Assembly (NCBI RefSeq): GCF_021513255.1
Contig: NZ_CP090977.1
Location: forward strand, 2,418,001 to 2,482,000
Direction of reading: 5' to 3'
Source: Planococcus sp. 107-1
GTDB taxonomy: Bacteria; Bacillota; Bacilli; Bacillales_A; Planococcaceae
Length of the DNA: 64,000 nt
In this document: positions 25,630 to 34,364 of the stretch, in pieces
How the letters are laid out: the number at the start of each line of letters is the position of its first letter
Numbering within the stretch: position 1 is the stretch's first letter
Notes under the pieces: model-generated
Told to the model about the DNA's origin: nothing
Databases searched by the model: none
Seen by the model: only the letters and a program-made list of their open reading frames with translations
Translations under genes and position numbers: made by a program

Positions 25630-26115
25630 TTATCCTAAGGAACCGGTAAGGCTATCCAGCAGCCGCTGATACGCGGGGAGTTCTTTTTCCCATTCTTGTT
25701 CTCGGACTATTCCCTTCTCATCCAATTGCGCTTGGATTACATCGAGACACACATGCCAGCCGGCAAGGTCTTTTGCGGTGTGTGGCGTCAGTTGGCGAAT
25801 CGTTTCGATTAAGATGAGTTGAGTTTTGCCTTCCAACGGCTGCACCTCAAAATGGACTTCGTCTTCTCCCCACTCAAATCCCAGGATGCTTCCTTCTTTA
25901 TAATGCAAAATGGCCATTTCTTCATAAGATCCATTGCCGAAATCGAATCGAATGGCGCCTCCTTCCTTCAACTCCTGAATCGATAATTCTGGAAACCATT
26001 GCTTAATCTTTTGGTTGTCGACCAGCATTTTCCACACAGATTCTGGTGCATGCGACAATATGCGCGCAAATGTAGCTGTATATCCATGCTCATCTTGAAT
26101 AATTTCTGCTCTCAT
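25630..26115 (-). CDS. SRPBCC (AHSA1/START-like) domain protein
   Basis: 161 residues with a single AHSA1-type lipid/ligand-binding fold: FARILSHAPESVWKMLVDNQKIKQWFPE, IRFDFGNGSY, GSILGFEWGEDEVHFEVQPL, and a C-terminal helix GWHVCLDVIQAQLD. Bacterial members often bind hydrophobic ligands or act in stress responses; no specific role can be named. ATG with GAGGAGG 7 bases upstream. Convergent with the NRDE gene. Confidence 0.8.
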   Translation of the reverse strand: MRAEIIQDEHGYTATFARILSHAPESVWKMLVDNQKIKQWFPELSIQELKEGGAIRFDFGNGSYEEMAILHYKEGSILGFEWGEDEVHFEVQPLEGKTQLILIETIRQLTPHTAKDLAGWHVCLDVIQAQLDEKGIVREQEWEKELPAYQRLLDSLTGSLG

Positions 26116-26251
26116 CCATTTTCCTCCTCGATTTAGATGCTTTATTATTCCTTACCCTTGTAGAAGGGATTTTCTCCAAAAGCCCTAAAATTTTTTGAAG
26201 CCGATAAATGAAAGAAAATCTGGGTATACAGCGTTTAAGGAGTTGAATAAT

Positions 26252-27130
26252 ATGAGACTGGGTTATGCTTGTATGAATACTGAATTGAAAACCGTGTTCC
26301 GGACTTTGCGTGTTGCAACAGCGGAAGCTGAAGGCATCGCGAAGATTAAAGACTTAACATTGAAAAACATGCAGACGACTTTGGAGATTCTCCAATGGAA
26401 TCTTGAACATGATATTTATTTCTACCGCGCTTCAAGTTCGATGATTCCGCTTTCCACCCACCCCATCAATGATTGGATTTGGTGGGAAGATCCTGATTTC
26501 CTATCGATTGCCGCTCAAATAAGAGAGATTGCAGAAACGCATGAGATGCGTGTTTCGATGCATCCTGGCCAATACACGGTCCTGAATTCCCCAAAGCCCG
26601 AAGTGGTGGAGAAATCCGTCCAGGATTTGGTGTATCACGACCGGCTTATTGCATTGTTAGGAGGCAATGACTTGATTGTCCATACAGGCGGTGCCTATGG
26701 AGACAAAGAGCAAGCAAAAATGAGATTCGCTGAAAACTATGCTTTATTGCCAGCTAGCATAAAACAGCGGCTCCGTTTAGAAAATGACGACAAAACATTT
26801 ACTGTCCGCGATGTCCTGGACGTCAACAAATTATGCGGTGTCCCGATTTGCTTTGATATTCATCACCATAATTGCAATAACGACGGGAATCCTGTTGATT
26901 ACGCCGAAATCTTGGCAACTTGGGATGGCTTCGGCACACCCAAAATCCATATCAGCACTGGCAAGGAAGGATTTACAGACCTGCGCCATCATAATATTGT
27001 CACGAAAGAAGACTTTGACGAATTGCTGCTGCTTCTAAAAGGGACAGATGCGGACATCATGTTTGAAGCCAAGATGAAAGAACAAGCGGTCCTTCCTTTT
27101 ATCGAACAATTAACGGGTAAAAAATCGTAA
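26252..27130 (+). CDS. uvsE: UV damage endonuclease UvsE/UVDE
   Basis: A TIM-barrel nuclease that nicks DNA 5' of UV photoproducts, an excision route independent of UvrABC. The 292-residue protein begins MRLGYACMN and holds FYRASSSMIPLSTHP, the metal ligands in MHPGQYTVLNS, LIVHTGGAYGDK, RLENDD, FDIHHHN, KIHISTGKEG and MFEAKMKE. AAGGAG 9 bases before ATG 26252 fixes the start; the frame to 26195 is longer but lacks a site. It has its own terminator. UvsE is common in Bacillus and Deinococcus. Confidence 0.92.
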   Translation: MRLGYACMNTELKTVFRTLRVATAEAEGIAKIKDLTLKNMQTTLEILQWNLEHDIYFYRASSSMIPLSTHPINDWIWWEDPDFLSIAAQIREIAETHEMRVSMHPGQYTVLNSPKPEVVEKSVQDLVYHDRLIALLGGNDLIVHTGGAYGDKEQAKMRFAENYALLPASIKQRLRLENDDKTFTVRDVLDVNKLCGVPICFDIHHHNCNNDGNPVDYAEILATWDGFGTPKIHISTGKEGFTDLRHHNIVTKEDFDELLLLLKGTDADIMFEAKMKEQAVLPFIEQLTGKKS

Positions 27131-27163
27131 AAATTCCGGAGAAAACCTTCTCCGGAATTTTTC
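27130..27163 (+). terminator. Terminator of uvsE
   Basis: AAAATTCCGGAGAA / TTCTCCGGAATTTTT hairpin right after the stop, with a T run. Confidence 0.85.
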
Positions 27164-27180
27164 ATGAACAGCCGAACATT

Positions 27181-27675
27181 TTATCTAGACAATGTGATTT
27201 GATCTTGGTTGATGTTTTCTTTTAGCTTTTTTAAAACACGCTCCCTCCTTTTTTTCATGCCAGCTAGCGAGAGCCCTTCCCGAGCTGCAAGTCTAGTTAA
27301 GCTGTTTCCTTTAACGAAAAGTTCTTCCAATAGTCTTCTTTCTTCATTTTTTAAATAGAGGGCATCTATCCATTCCGGCAATTCATCTTCTTCTGATGAA
27401 ACAGCTACGTCGTCAAATTCATGATTTTGCTGCACAAGATTTCGTTCAATGTATTTCGTCTCTTTTTTCAAATGATCAAGCATCGCGCCATGAATGGTCC
27501 GATAAGCAAATGTGGTGAAACTTCCTTTTGATTCGTCGTAGCGGATACTCGCTTGCCAAAGTGCAATTTTTCCTATCTGGCGAAAGCTTTCAAAATCTCG
27601 GTATATATGCAGTTTTCGAATGAGCGCGGTAATCATTGGTGCATATTGAACAGCTAATTCTTCGTATTCTTCCAA
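27181..27675 (-). CDS. Sigma-70 family RNA polymerase sigma factor (short, no linked anti-sigma)
   Basis: 164 residues. Region 2 is clear: FRQIGKIALWQASIRYDESKGSFTTFAYRTIHGAMLDHL (about 31-70). Region 4 is a helix-turn-helix near 110-150 (EERRLLEELFVKGNSLTRLAAREGLSLAGMKKRRERVLKKL). It resembles short sigma H-like alternative factors of Bacillales rather than classical ECF factors. The TTG start at 27675 has AAGGA 7 bases upstream. No anti-sigma gene is adjacent, so the signal that controls it is not visible. Confidence 0.8.
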   Translation of the reverse strand: MEEYEELAVQYAPMITALIRKLHIYRDFESFRQIGKIALWQASIRYDESKGSFTTFAYRTIHGAMLDHLKKETKYIERNLVQQNHEFDDVAVSSEEDELPEWIDALYLKNEERRLLEELFVKGNSLTRLAAREGLSLAGMKKRRERVLKKLKENINQDQITLSR

Positions 27676-27902
27676 GTTCGAATCCTTCTGGATATCCTTT
27701 TGTATTCCCGGGTATTTCCAGAATAGCTGTTGATTTTTCCAGCAGCAAAATCGGATTTATGGCGTTAAAGCCTTCATATCGCTCTTCTCAACAACTCTAG
27801 AGCCCTATACTGCCAAGCAAAACTTTTGTCCTTAGCCGATTCCAAGAAATTCCGAACAATTTTCTTTTCAATCAATTGGCAAATCAAACTCGAATCTCTT
27901 TA

Positions 27903-27961
27903 AAAAACACTGCATTGGAGATCGGGAACATCTTCCCATTCTTCCAATGCAGTGTTTTTAA
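27903..27961 (-). terminator. Long hairpin terminator of the GyrI-like gene
   Basis: AAAACACTGCATTGGA arms on both sides of a 25-base internal part, with a T run on the minus strand. The 240 bases to its left, up to the sigma factor start, hold no recognisable gene or repeat. Confidence 0.75.
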
Positions 27962-28479
27962 GCGATTTCATCACGCAAAATCAAAAAGGATATTTCGATT
28001 TCCCATTTGGTTAAATCCGGCTCCGTTTCAGGATCCGTTAAATACTGTTCGAAGCGCCCGTTCCAAATTTCAGTATCTCCTTCAAAGCGTTTATCAAAAG
28101 ACAAACCTTCCTTTAGCGCCCATTTTTCCACTTCAAGCACGGAATCCCGGAGCCTATCTGGATGCCCTTTATGGATGGCTCGAACGTAAGACCCTTCAGG
28201 AATCGAACTGGCAATTACCCGCTCATCGCCAATCACCATCCTTTCTAATGGGACTCCGACTTCCAGATCAAATTCATTATTGCCCTCTTCCAGACACCAA
28301 TACCGATAGAACGGCGCTCCTGCTGGCATTAAGTTTTTGTTTTCCAGCCACTGAAAGAGCTCCGGCACTAAAGCAGTGGTCCTACTCCACTCCTCCATTG
28401 CCGCTTTTACAGGGATTGCTGCATACGGCTGTTCAATTCTATATTCCACGCTTGGTCCAGATAATAAATACGATGCCAT
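27958..28479 (-). CDS. GyrI-like / effector-binding domain protein
   Basis: 173 residues with the SHV-type ligand-binding fold seen in GyrI and the effector domain of AraC/MerR regulators: IEQPYAAIPVKAAM, GAPFYRYWCLEEGNNEFDLEVGVPL, IPEGSYVRAIHKGHPDRL, and a final WEIEISFLI strand. There is no DNA-binding domain, so it is a stand-alone binding protein. Such proteins bind hydrophobic or cationic compounds, which would fit the divergent TetR/RND efflux pair, though they are separate units. Role unproven. Confidence 0.75.
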   Translation of the reverse strand: MASYLLSGPSVEYRIEQPYAAIPVKAAMEEWSRTTALVPELFQWLENKNLMPAGAPFYRYWCLEEGNNEFDLEVGVPLERMVIGDERVIASSIPEGSYVRAIHKGHPDRLRDSVLEVEKWALKEGLSFDKRFEGDTEIWNGRFEQYLTDPETEPDLTKWEIEISFLILRDEIA

Positions 28480-28639
28480 TTATAACCTTCCCTTCCTTAA
28501 AACGCTTTTATTGAATATGAAATACCGCTACTTTTTTGCTATTTCCTCTCTATTTACCCTATTTTCTTGATGTAAACGCTAGAGGCACTCAGCACCTTTT
28601 GCAGACACAAAATAGACACAGGATAAGAGTTCCTATAAA

Positions 28640-28711
28640 TTGACTCTGTTTTTTCCAAGCTTTATCCTAAAGTATGACCGAAGGGTTACTTAAAATGACC
28701 AACTGGTTTTA
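28640..28711 (+). promoter_or_regulatory. Promoter and possible operator of the TetR-RND operon
   Basis: TTGACT (28640-28645), 17-base spacer, TATCCT (28663-28668). Downstream, AAAATGACCAACTGGTTTT at 28693-28711 holds the inverted repeat ACCA-AC-TGGT between the start site and the ribosome binding site. It is a possible site for the TetR protein encoded next. Confidence 0.55.
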
Positions 28712-28723
28712 AGGAGGGTTGTC

Positions 28724-29542
28724 ATGGACAAACGGCAGGAATTGATGAATCATGCTGTACATTTCTTTTCCATCAAAGGATTTCATCAAACATCTGTCCA
28801 GGAAATAGCGAAGGCGGCGGGAATCTCAAAAGGGGCTTTCTATAAGCACTTCGATTCGAAAGAAGGTATATTCGTAGAAATCCTCAAGCAATATCACGAA
28901 GATTTGACAAGAGATTTGAATAGCACCGACTTTGAGCCTGGCTTGACTAACCGTGAATTTTTCAAGAAAAAACTATTATTGGAGATCGAACGGACAGTTA
29001 TGAACAAAGAATTCTTTTTAATGGTCTTCAAGGATTTTCCGGCAAATGATAATGAACTTATGCAAAATCTGCTGCAAGAACTTCGGATCGCGCAGCTAGT
29101 CTTACATAAATACAGTTTGCTTGAAGTCTACGGGAATAGAGCCGAACCTTTCATCTACGATCTTGTGACCATCTTTGAAGGGATTAAAAAGGAATATTAT
29201 TTCTATTTGATTTTTGAGAACCGGCCTATCGACAAAGAGCTGCTGGCTGAATTCATCGTTTCAAGCCTCGATGCCATCGTCAACCACTCTGAGAAACTTA
29301 ACCCTGTCCTTACCGACTTCACCTCTTCTATTTCTCCACTGGAAGAAGCTTTCAACCAATTGGAAGGGCAGATCAAACAAACTTCTTCCAAAAGAGAAGA
29401 GCATCTCTCTGCTTTTCTCATGCTGAAAGAAGAAATGGGCAAAAAAGATTCCAAGTCATTTTTGATCGATGCCCTACTGGATTATTTAAGACAAGAAGAA
29501 TCATTAGCAACCGAACTTTCAACTTTAGAGAAGTTCATTTGA
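28724..29542 (+). CDS. TetR/AcrR-family transcription regulator
   Basis: 272 residues. The N-terminal helix-turn-helix is canonical: MNHAVHFFSIKGFHQTSVQEIAKAAGISKGAFYKHFDSKEGIF (about 8-50). The rest is a helical ligand-binding domain, longer than the usual 190-210 aa, with a charged C-terminal extension (EEHLSAFLMLKEEMGKKDSKSF). AAGGAGG lies about 7 bases before the ATG. Its stop overlaps the ribosome binding site of the RND gene, so it is co-transcribed with, and probably represses, the efflux pump. Confidence 0.9.
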   Translation: MDKRQELMNHAVHFFSIKGFHQTSVQEIAKAAGISKGAFYKHFDSKEGIFVEILKQYHEDLTRDLNSTDFEPGLTNREFFKKKLLLEIERTVMNKEFFLMVFKDFPANDNELMQNLLQELRIAQLVLHKYSLLEVYGNRAEPFIYDLVTIFEGIKKEYYFYLIFENRPIDKELLAEFIVSSLDAIVNHSEKLNPVLTDFTSSISPLEEAFNQLEGQIKQTSSKREEHLSAFLMLKEEMGKKDSKSFLIDALLDYLRQEESLATELSTLEKFI

Positions 29543-29555
29543 AGGAGTGTATGGA

Positions 29556-32500
29556 TTGAAGAAAATTATTGATTTTTCATTGAACAACAAGTTCGCTATT
29601 TGGATCTTGACGATCATGGTTGTTGTTGCCGGCCTTTATGCAGGCTTGACTATGAAACAAGAATCCATCCCAAGCATTACCCTTCCTGCCGTGACCGTCG
29701 TCACGACGTATCCGGGCGCTGCACCGGATGAAATAATGGAAGAGATTACAATTCCTATGGAACAGCGGATTCAAAACATGAGCGGTGTCGAACTGATGAC
29801 ATCCACTTCGCTTGCCAATGCTTCCACGATCCAAGTCCAATATGCTTTTGAAGTGGATATGGACGAAGCGACACGCGAATTGGAAGATGCTTTATCACAG
29901 ATTTCCATTCCGGAAGCTGCAAATGAACCGCAAGTATCACGCGTCAGCTTAGATGCTTTCCCGGTTCTTGCATTAAGCGTCAGTAAGCCTGGCAGTTCGT
30001 TAGAAGAATTGACTGCAGACGTAGAAGAACATGTCCTTCCAGCTATCGAAGGCATTGAAGGGCTATCCGAGGCGCAAGTTTCTGGGCAGCGCGTCCAGAA
30101 AGTGACGATGACTTTTGATAAAGCTGCTTTAGCGCAGTATGGATTGACGGAAGAAACGATCCAACAATTGATCCAAGGTTCGAATCTCACCTTCCCGTTA
30201 GGATTGACGAATTTCGATGGCGAATTGAAAAACTTGGTCATCGATGGCAATGTGACGACTGTTGAAGATTTGAAGAACCTTCAAATTCCAGCAGTCCCTC
30301 AATCGGCACAAGCACCTTCGGGTGATGCCGCTGGAGCTCCAGGAGCACCGGGAGCTGCGCCTGAGGCACCATCTCAACCGGCAGCACCTTCCACACCTGC
30401 TGCTGAAGTGCCTGCTGCAGCTGCAATCCCAACTGTCGCATTAAGTGATTTAGCGGAAATTGAAGTTGTCAGTGAAGCGGAATCCATTTCACGGACAAAC
30501 GGCGAAGAGTCGATCGGCCTTTCGATTGTAAAATCTCCGGAAGCCAATACAGTGGAAGTTGTAAATGGCGTAAAAGACGTCATCACTGATTTGGAAAAAG
30601 ACTTTGACTTAACCGTTGCCACCACATTTGACCAAGGAGAGCCGATTGAACAATCGGTTGAAACGATGCTGAGCAAAGCCCTTTACGGCATCTTGTTTGC
30701 CGTTGTTATCATCTTGCTCTTCCTGCGCAGCTTTAAAACAACATTAATATCGATCATTTCGATTCCTCTATCTTTATTGATGGCGATTTTCCTACTGAAT
30801 CAACTCGATATTACGTTAAACATTATGACACTCGGCGCTTTGACCGTCGCAATCGGACGTGTCATTGACGACTCGATCGTAGTCATTGAAAATATTTACC
30901 GCCGCATGGCATTGCCTGGCGAAAAATTGCGCGGCAAAGAATTGATTCGTGAAGCAACACGCGAAATGTTCCTTCCAATTTTCTCTTCTACTGTCGTAAC
31001 GATCGCCGTATTCTTGCCGCTGGCGCTTGTCAGCGGACAGATCGGTGAATTGTTCTTGCCATTTGCATTGGCAGTAGTCTTTGCACTTGCCGCATCTCTG
31101 CTCGTTGCAGTTACAATCGTGCCGATGATGGCCCACTTGATGTACGGCAAACAATTAAAAAACTTGGATGCCAACAAATCAGTTACTAAAGAACACAAGC
31201 CTGGGAAAATGGCAGCTGGCTATAAACGCATCTTGGAATGGTCGTTGAACCATAAGATCATCACATTCGGCGGAGCTGCTGTGCTTCTCGCAGCGAGTCT
31301 TTTCTTAGTGCCGGTAATCGGTGTAAGTTTCTTGCCTGAGCAGGAACAGAAACTGGTAATGGCTACTTACAGCCCAGAACCTGGACAGACGCGTGAAGAC
31401 GTTGAAGAAATTGCCCTTAATGCAGAAAGCGCAATCGGAGAACGCGATGGCGTCACTTCTTATCAATACTCGCTTGGCGGTGGAAATCCATTGACAGCGA
31501 TGGGCGGCGGCGGAGATAATTCCGCGTTGTTCTATATTGAATATGATTCTGATTTTGAAGAATTCAGCGAAGAAAGCACAAACTTAATCGAAGAGTTGAA
31601 CGAAAATACAGAAGCAGGCGAATGGAGCAGCCTCGACTTTGCCGCCATGGGTGCAACAGGACTTGAACTGTTCGTCTACGGCGATAATATCGAAGACATC
31701 CAATCCGCTATTGACCAAATCCAACCTATCATGGAAGAACATGATGAATTGGAAAACACAGAGTCCAGTTTGACTGAAGCTTACGATCAATTTACTTTAG
31801 TCGCAAATCAACAGGCGCTAAGTGAAAAAGGGCTGACTGCAGCTCAAATCGGCATGGCATTAAGCAATGTCGGTGAAGCACCAATCTTAACTACCGTAAA
31901 AAATGAAGACAAAGACATTAATGTTTATATCGAAACAGAAGAAACAACGTATGCAGGAATTGACGACGTGACTAACGTGCAAATTCCGACAGCACTTGGC
32001 ACGACTGTTTCGGTCGGCGATGTAATGGAAGTCGAAGAAGGCAAATCACCGGATACCATTAACCGCAGAGACGGCCAAATGTACGCTTCATTGACTGCAG
32101 ATGTGCTCGGAAACAACGCAGCTGCCATCACTACTGAAATTGATGAAAAAGTGGCGGACCTTGATTTGCCTTCTGGCGTTTCAATTGACCACGGCGGCGT
32201 TACCGAACAAATCAATGAATCATTCAGCCAGCTTGGCTTAGCAATGCTTGCTGCGATTGCCATTGTCTACTTCGTTCTTGTCGTAACATTCGGCGGAGCA
32301 CTTGCTCCATTCTCAATCTTGTTCTCGCTGCCTTTCACAGTTATTGGTGTATTGGTCGCGCTATGGATTACAGGAGAGTCGTTGAGTGTCAACGCATTGA
32401 TCGGTGTCCTGATGCTGATCGGCATCGTAGTGACGAACGCAATTGTCTTGATTGACCGGGTTATCCACATGGAAAAAGCCGGACTTACGACACGCGAAGC

Positions 32501-32735
32501 GCTTCTTGAAGGCGGCGTCACACGTCTCCGTCCGATCTTGATGACGGCCCTAGCAACTATTGGCGCATTGATTCCACTGGCTATCGGCGCTGAAGGCGAC
32601 GGCGGTGGATTGATATCCAAAGGACTTGGCATCACCGTAATCGGTGGACTTGTCAGCTCCACTTTATTGACTTTGGTAATTGTACCGATTGTCTATGAAG
32701 TGACAGCGAAATTCCGTAAAAAGCAAGTCGATTAA
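29556..32735 (+). CDS. RND-family efflux transporter (SwrC/YerP-like)
   Basis: 1059 residues. It is a proton-driven RND exporter with twelve membrane helices and two large outer-face domains. Recognisable parts are KKIIDFSLNNKFAIW at the start, GLTMKQESIPSITLPAV, TTYPGAAPDEIMEEIT, the TM4 region ALTVAIGRVIDDSIVVIENIYR with its paired acidic residues, and GVLMLIGIVVTNAIVLIDR. A 40-residue Ala/Pro/Gly-rich linker near 250-290 lies in the first outer domain. The TTG start at 29556 has AAGGAG 8 bases upstream; the GTG at 29547 overlaps that site. No adaptor or outer-membrane gene, as expected for a Gram-positive. SwrC in B. subtilis exports surfactin-like compounds; the substrate here is unknown. 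Confidence 0.92.
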   Translation: MKKIIDFSLNNKFAIWILTIMVVVAGLYAGLTMKQESIPSITLPAVTVVTTYPGAAPDEIMEEITIPMEQRIQNMSGVELMTSTSLANASTIQVQYAFEVDMDEATRELEDALSQISIPEAANEPQVSRVSLDAFPVLALSVSKPGSSLEELTADVEEHVLPAIEGIEGLSEAQVSGQRVQKVTMTFDKAALAQYGLTEETIQQLIQGSNLTFPLGLTNFDGELKNLVIDGNVTTVEDLKNLQIPAVPQSAQAPSGDAAGAPGAPGAAPEAPSQPAAPSTPAAEVPAAAAIPTVALSDLAEIEVVSEAESISRTNGEESIGLSIVKSPEANTVEVVNGVKDVITDLEKDFDLTVATTFDQGEPIEQSVETMLSKALYGILFAVVIILLFLRSFKTTLISIISIPLSLLMAIFLLNQLDITLNIMTLGALTVAIGRVIDDSIVVIENIYRRMALPGEKLRGKELIREATREMFLPIFSSTVVTIAVFLPLALVSGQIGELFLPFALAVVFALAASLLVAVTIVPMMAHLMYGKQLKNLDANKSVTKEHKPGKMAAGYKRILEWSLNHKIITFGGAAVLLAASLFLVPVIGVSFLPEQEQKLVMATYSPEPGQTREDVEEIALNAESAIGERDGVTSYQYSLGGGNPLTAMGGGGDNSALFYIEYDSDFEEFSEESTNLIEELNENTEAGEWSSLDFAAMGATGLELFVYGDNIEDIQSAIDQIQPIMEEHDELENTESSLTEAYDQFTLVANQQALSEKGLTAAQIGMALSNVGEAPILTTVKNEDKDINVYIETEETTYAGIDDVTNVQIPTALGTTVSVGDVMEVEEGKSPDTINRRDGQMYASLTADVLGNNAAAITTEIDEKVADLDLPSGVSIDHGGVTEQINESFSQLGLAMLAAIAIVYFVLVVTFGGALAPFSILFSLPFTVIGVLVALWITGESLSVNALIGVLMLIGIVVTNAIVLIDRVIHMEKAGLTTREALLEGGVTRLRPILMTALATIGALIPLAIGAEGDGGGLISKGLGITVIGGLVSSTLLTLVIVPIVYEVTAKFRKKQVD

Positions 32736-32745
32736 ACGAACTAGC

Positions 32746-32781
32746 TTAGCCCCTTTCTTATGAAAGGGGCTATTTTTTTAA
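32746..32781 (+). terminator. Terminator of the TetR-RND operon
   Basis: TAGCCCCTTTC / GAAAGGGGCTA hairpin followed by seven T. Confidence 0.85.
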
Positions 32782-32800
32782 AAAAACATGGACGAATAAA

Positions 32801-32862
32801 GGCGAAAGCACCTCGCATCCAAGTTTTCGCACCTCAACACGTCAACTTCGCACCTCACACAC
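32801..32862. repeat. Short repeat: GCACCTC three times at 21-base spacing
   Basis: GCACCTC begins at 32808, 32829 and 32850, an exact 21-base period; the second and third copies share TTCGCACCTCA. The rest of the 430-base gap between the RND pump and the deacetylase is AT-rich, with no gene. Confidence 0.6.
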
Positions 32863-33169
32863 AAAAAACATCCAAAAGTCCGCTGAACTAAAAAATTTAG
32901 CAGGCATTCTCTTTCTTCTTCCATGATGACAACCTTTTCCATCAATCATGGTGTGTTCTGTTCAATTAAACTCCGAGAAAATAACTAGTACTTTTTAAAT
33001 ATATTTTTTATAATATAGATAAATAAATGATATTTTATTGATTAAAAATGATATAATATAATCATAAAATAGAACAAAATAATATTTTAAGTTATTACTA
33101 AAATTATTCATTCCAAACTTATACATACGCATTCAACTAAAATGCGTTATGAAAAAAGGGGTGGACAAT

Positions 33170-34198
33170 GTGAAAAGCAAACTTCTCAAAATTGCCGCAG
33201 CCTTCTTATTAATTCTTTTTACCGCCCTCTCATTCTCACCATCTGCTGAAGCAGCCAGCTCTAAATTCATTTCAAAAGCCACTACCTCAAGCAAAGTTGT
33301 CGCTTTGACGTTTGATGATGGATCTGACGGCACCAATATCCAAAAAATCCTCAATACTTTGTCGGCGAATAAAATCAAAGCGACATTCTTTCTGACGGGA
33401 TCCGGTGCAAATAATCATCCACAAGCCATCAAAAATATTGCAGTGGGCGGCCATCAACTTGCCAACCATTCCTACTCTCATCCCGACTTCACAAAATTGA
33501 CTGCGTCTCAAATAAAAGCTGAACTGGACAAAACAGAAGCTGCTGTCAAAAAGATCACGGGCAAATCCACGAAGCCTTTGTTCCGTGCACCGTTTGGAGC
33601 TTCGAACGCAGCCGTCTTTGCGGCAGTTGGAAATGCCGGATACACCCATACAATTCAATGGAATATTGATACTTTGGATTGGAAAGGCGTATACTCTACA
33701 GCCATCACCAATAAAGTCGTCAATAATATCGTGCCGGGTTCCATCGTCTTAATGCACACGGGCGCTGGGGCATCCGGAACTCCGGGTGCGCTTCAAGGCA
33801 TCATCACCAAATTGAAAGCAAAAGGCTATTCTTTTGTGACAGTCTCTCAATTGCTGAAACTGCCTTCCGCCCCTCCACCTGCTGCCGGCAATAAGTATAC
33901 GGTCAAAGCGGGAGATACGCTTTACAGCATCGCGAAACGGTACAATGTCACAGTAAATGCTTTGGCTTCCGCCAATAAGATATCAAGCCCATATATCATC
34001 CGGGTCGGCCAAGTATTGATCATCCCAGGCAAGGCTGCACCTCCTGTTGCTTCGGTGAAATATACCGTCAAAGCTGGAGACACGCTTTATAGTATTGCGA
34101 GAAAATATAATTCAACTGTAGCTAAAATTGCCGCAGCCAATAAAATCCCAAGCCCTTACCTTATAAAAGTGGGACAAGTCTTGACGATCCCGAGATAA
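33170..34198 (+). CDS. Secreted polysaccharide deacetylase with two LysM domains
   Basis: 342 residues: signal peptide (to about 28, cleavage near AEA-AS), NodB-type deacetylase domain (about 40-235) and two LysM repeats (YTVKAGDTLYSIAKRYN near 248 and again near 300) that bind peptidoglycan or chitin-like glycans. Catalytic TFDDGSDG (Asp49/Asp50) and metal ligands His100 and His104 (ANHSYSH) are present, as are RAPFGASN and VLMHTG. It should remove N-acetyl groups from wall glycan or an exopolysaccharide. The GTG at 33170 is chosen because AAGGGG lies 9 bases upstream; an ATG at 33149 is in frame but has no site. Confidence 0.9.
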   Translation: MKSKLLKIAAAFLLILFTALSFSPSAEAASSKFISKATTSSKVVALTFDDGSDGTNIQKILNTLSANKIKATFFLTGSGANNHPQAIKNIAVGGHQLANHSYSHPDFTKLTASQIKAELDKTEAAVKKITGKSTKPLFRAPFGASNAAVFAAVGNAGYTHTIQWNIDTLDWKGVYSTAITNKVVNNIVPGSIVLMHTGAGASGTPGALQGIITKLKAKGYSFVTVSQLLKLPSAPPPAAGNKYTVKAGDTLYSIAKRYNVTVNALASANKISSPYIIRVGQVLIIPGKAAPPVASVKYTVKAGDTLYSIARKYNSTVAKIAAANKIPSPYLIKVGQVLTIPR

Positions 34199-34206
34199 TT
34201 TTTTGA

Positions 34207-34238
34207 CAAGCAGCCATTTCCACTGGCTGCTTTTTTGT
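34207..34238 (+). terminator. Terminator of the LysM deacetylase gene
   Basis: AAGCAGCCA / TGGCTGCTT hairpin with six T. Confidence 0.8.
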
Positions 34239-34364
34239 TTGAATCTTTTTCCTCTTCGTTTTGAAAATCACCTCTTTCAGCCTAAGTAAAATACAATAAT
34301 TCCAATATAATGTACGCTATAATTGAAGCTGGATTCAATATTGCAGAAGAAAAGAGGAATGCCG

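Noticed and set aside
27876-28514. 212-aa plus-strand frame over the GyrI-like gene
   Set aside because: It is the antisense of a well-supported minus-strand gene and of its terminator; composition is unlike a protein.
30816-31198. Minus-strand frames within the RND transporter gene
   Set aside because: Antisense shadows of a strongly conserved coding region; no initiation sites.
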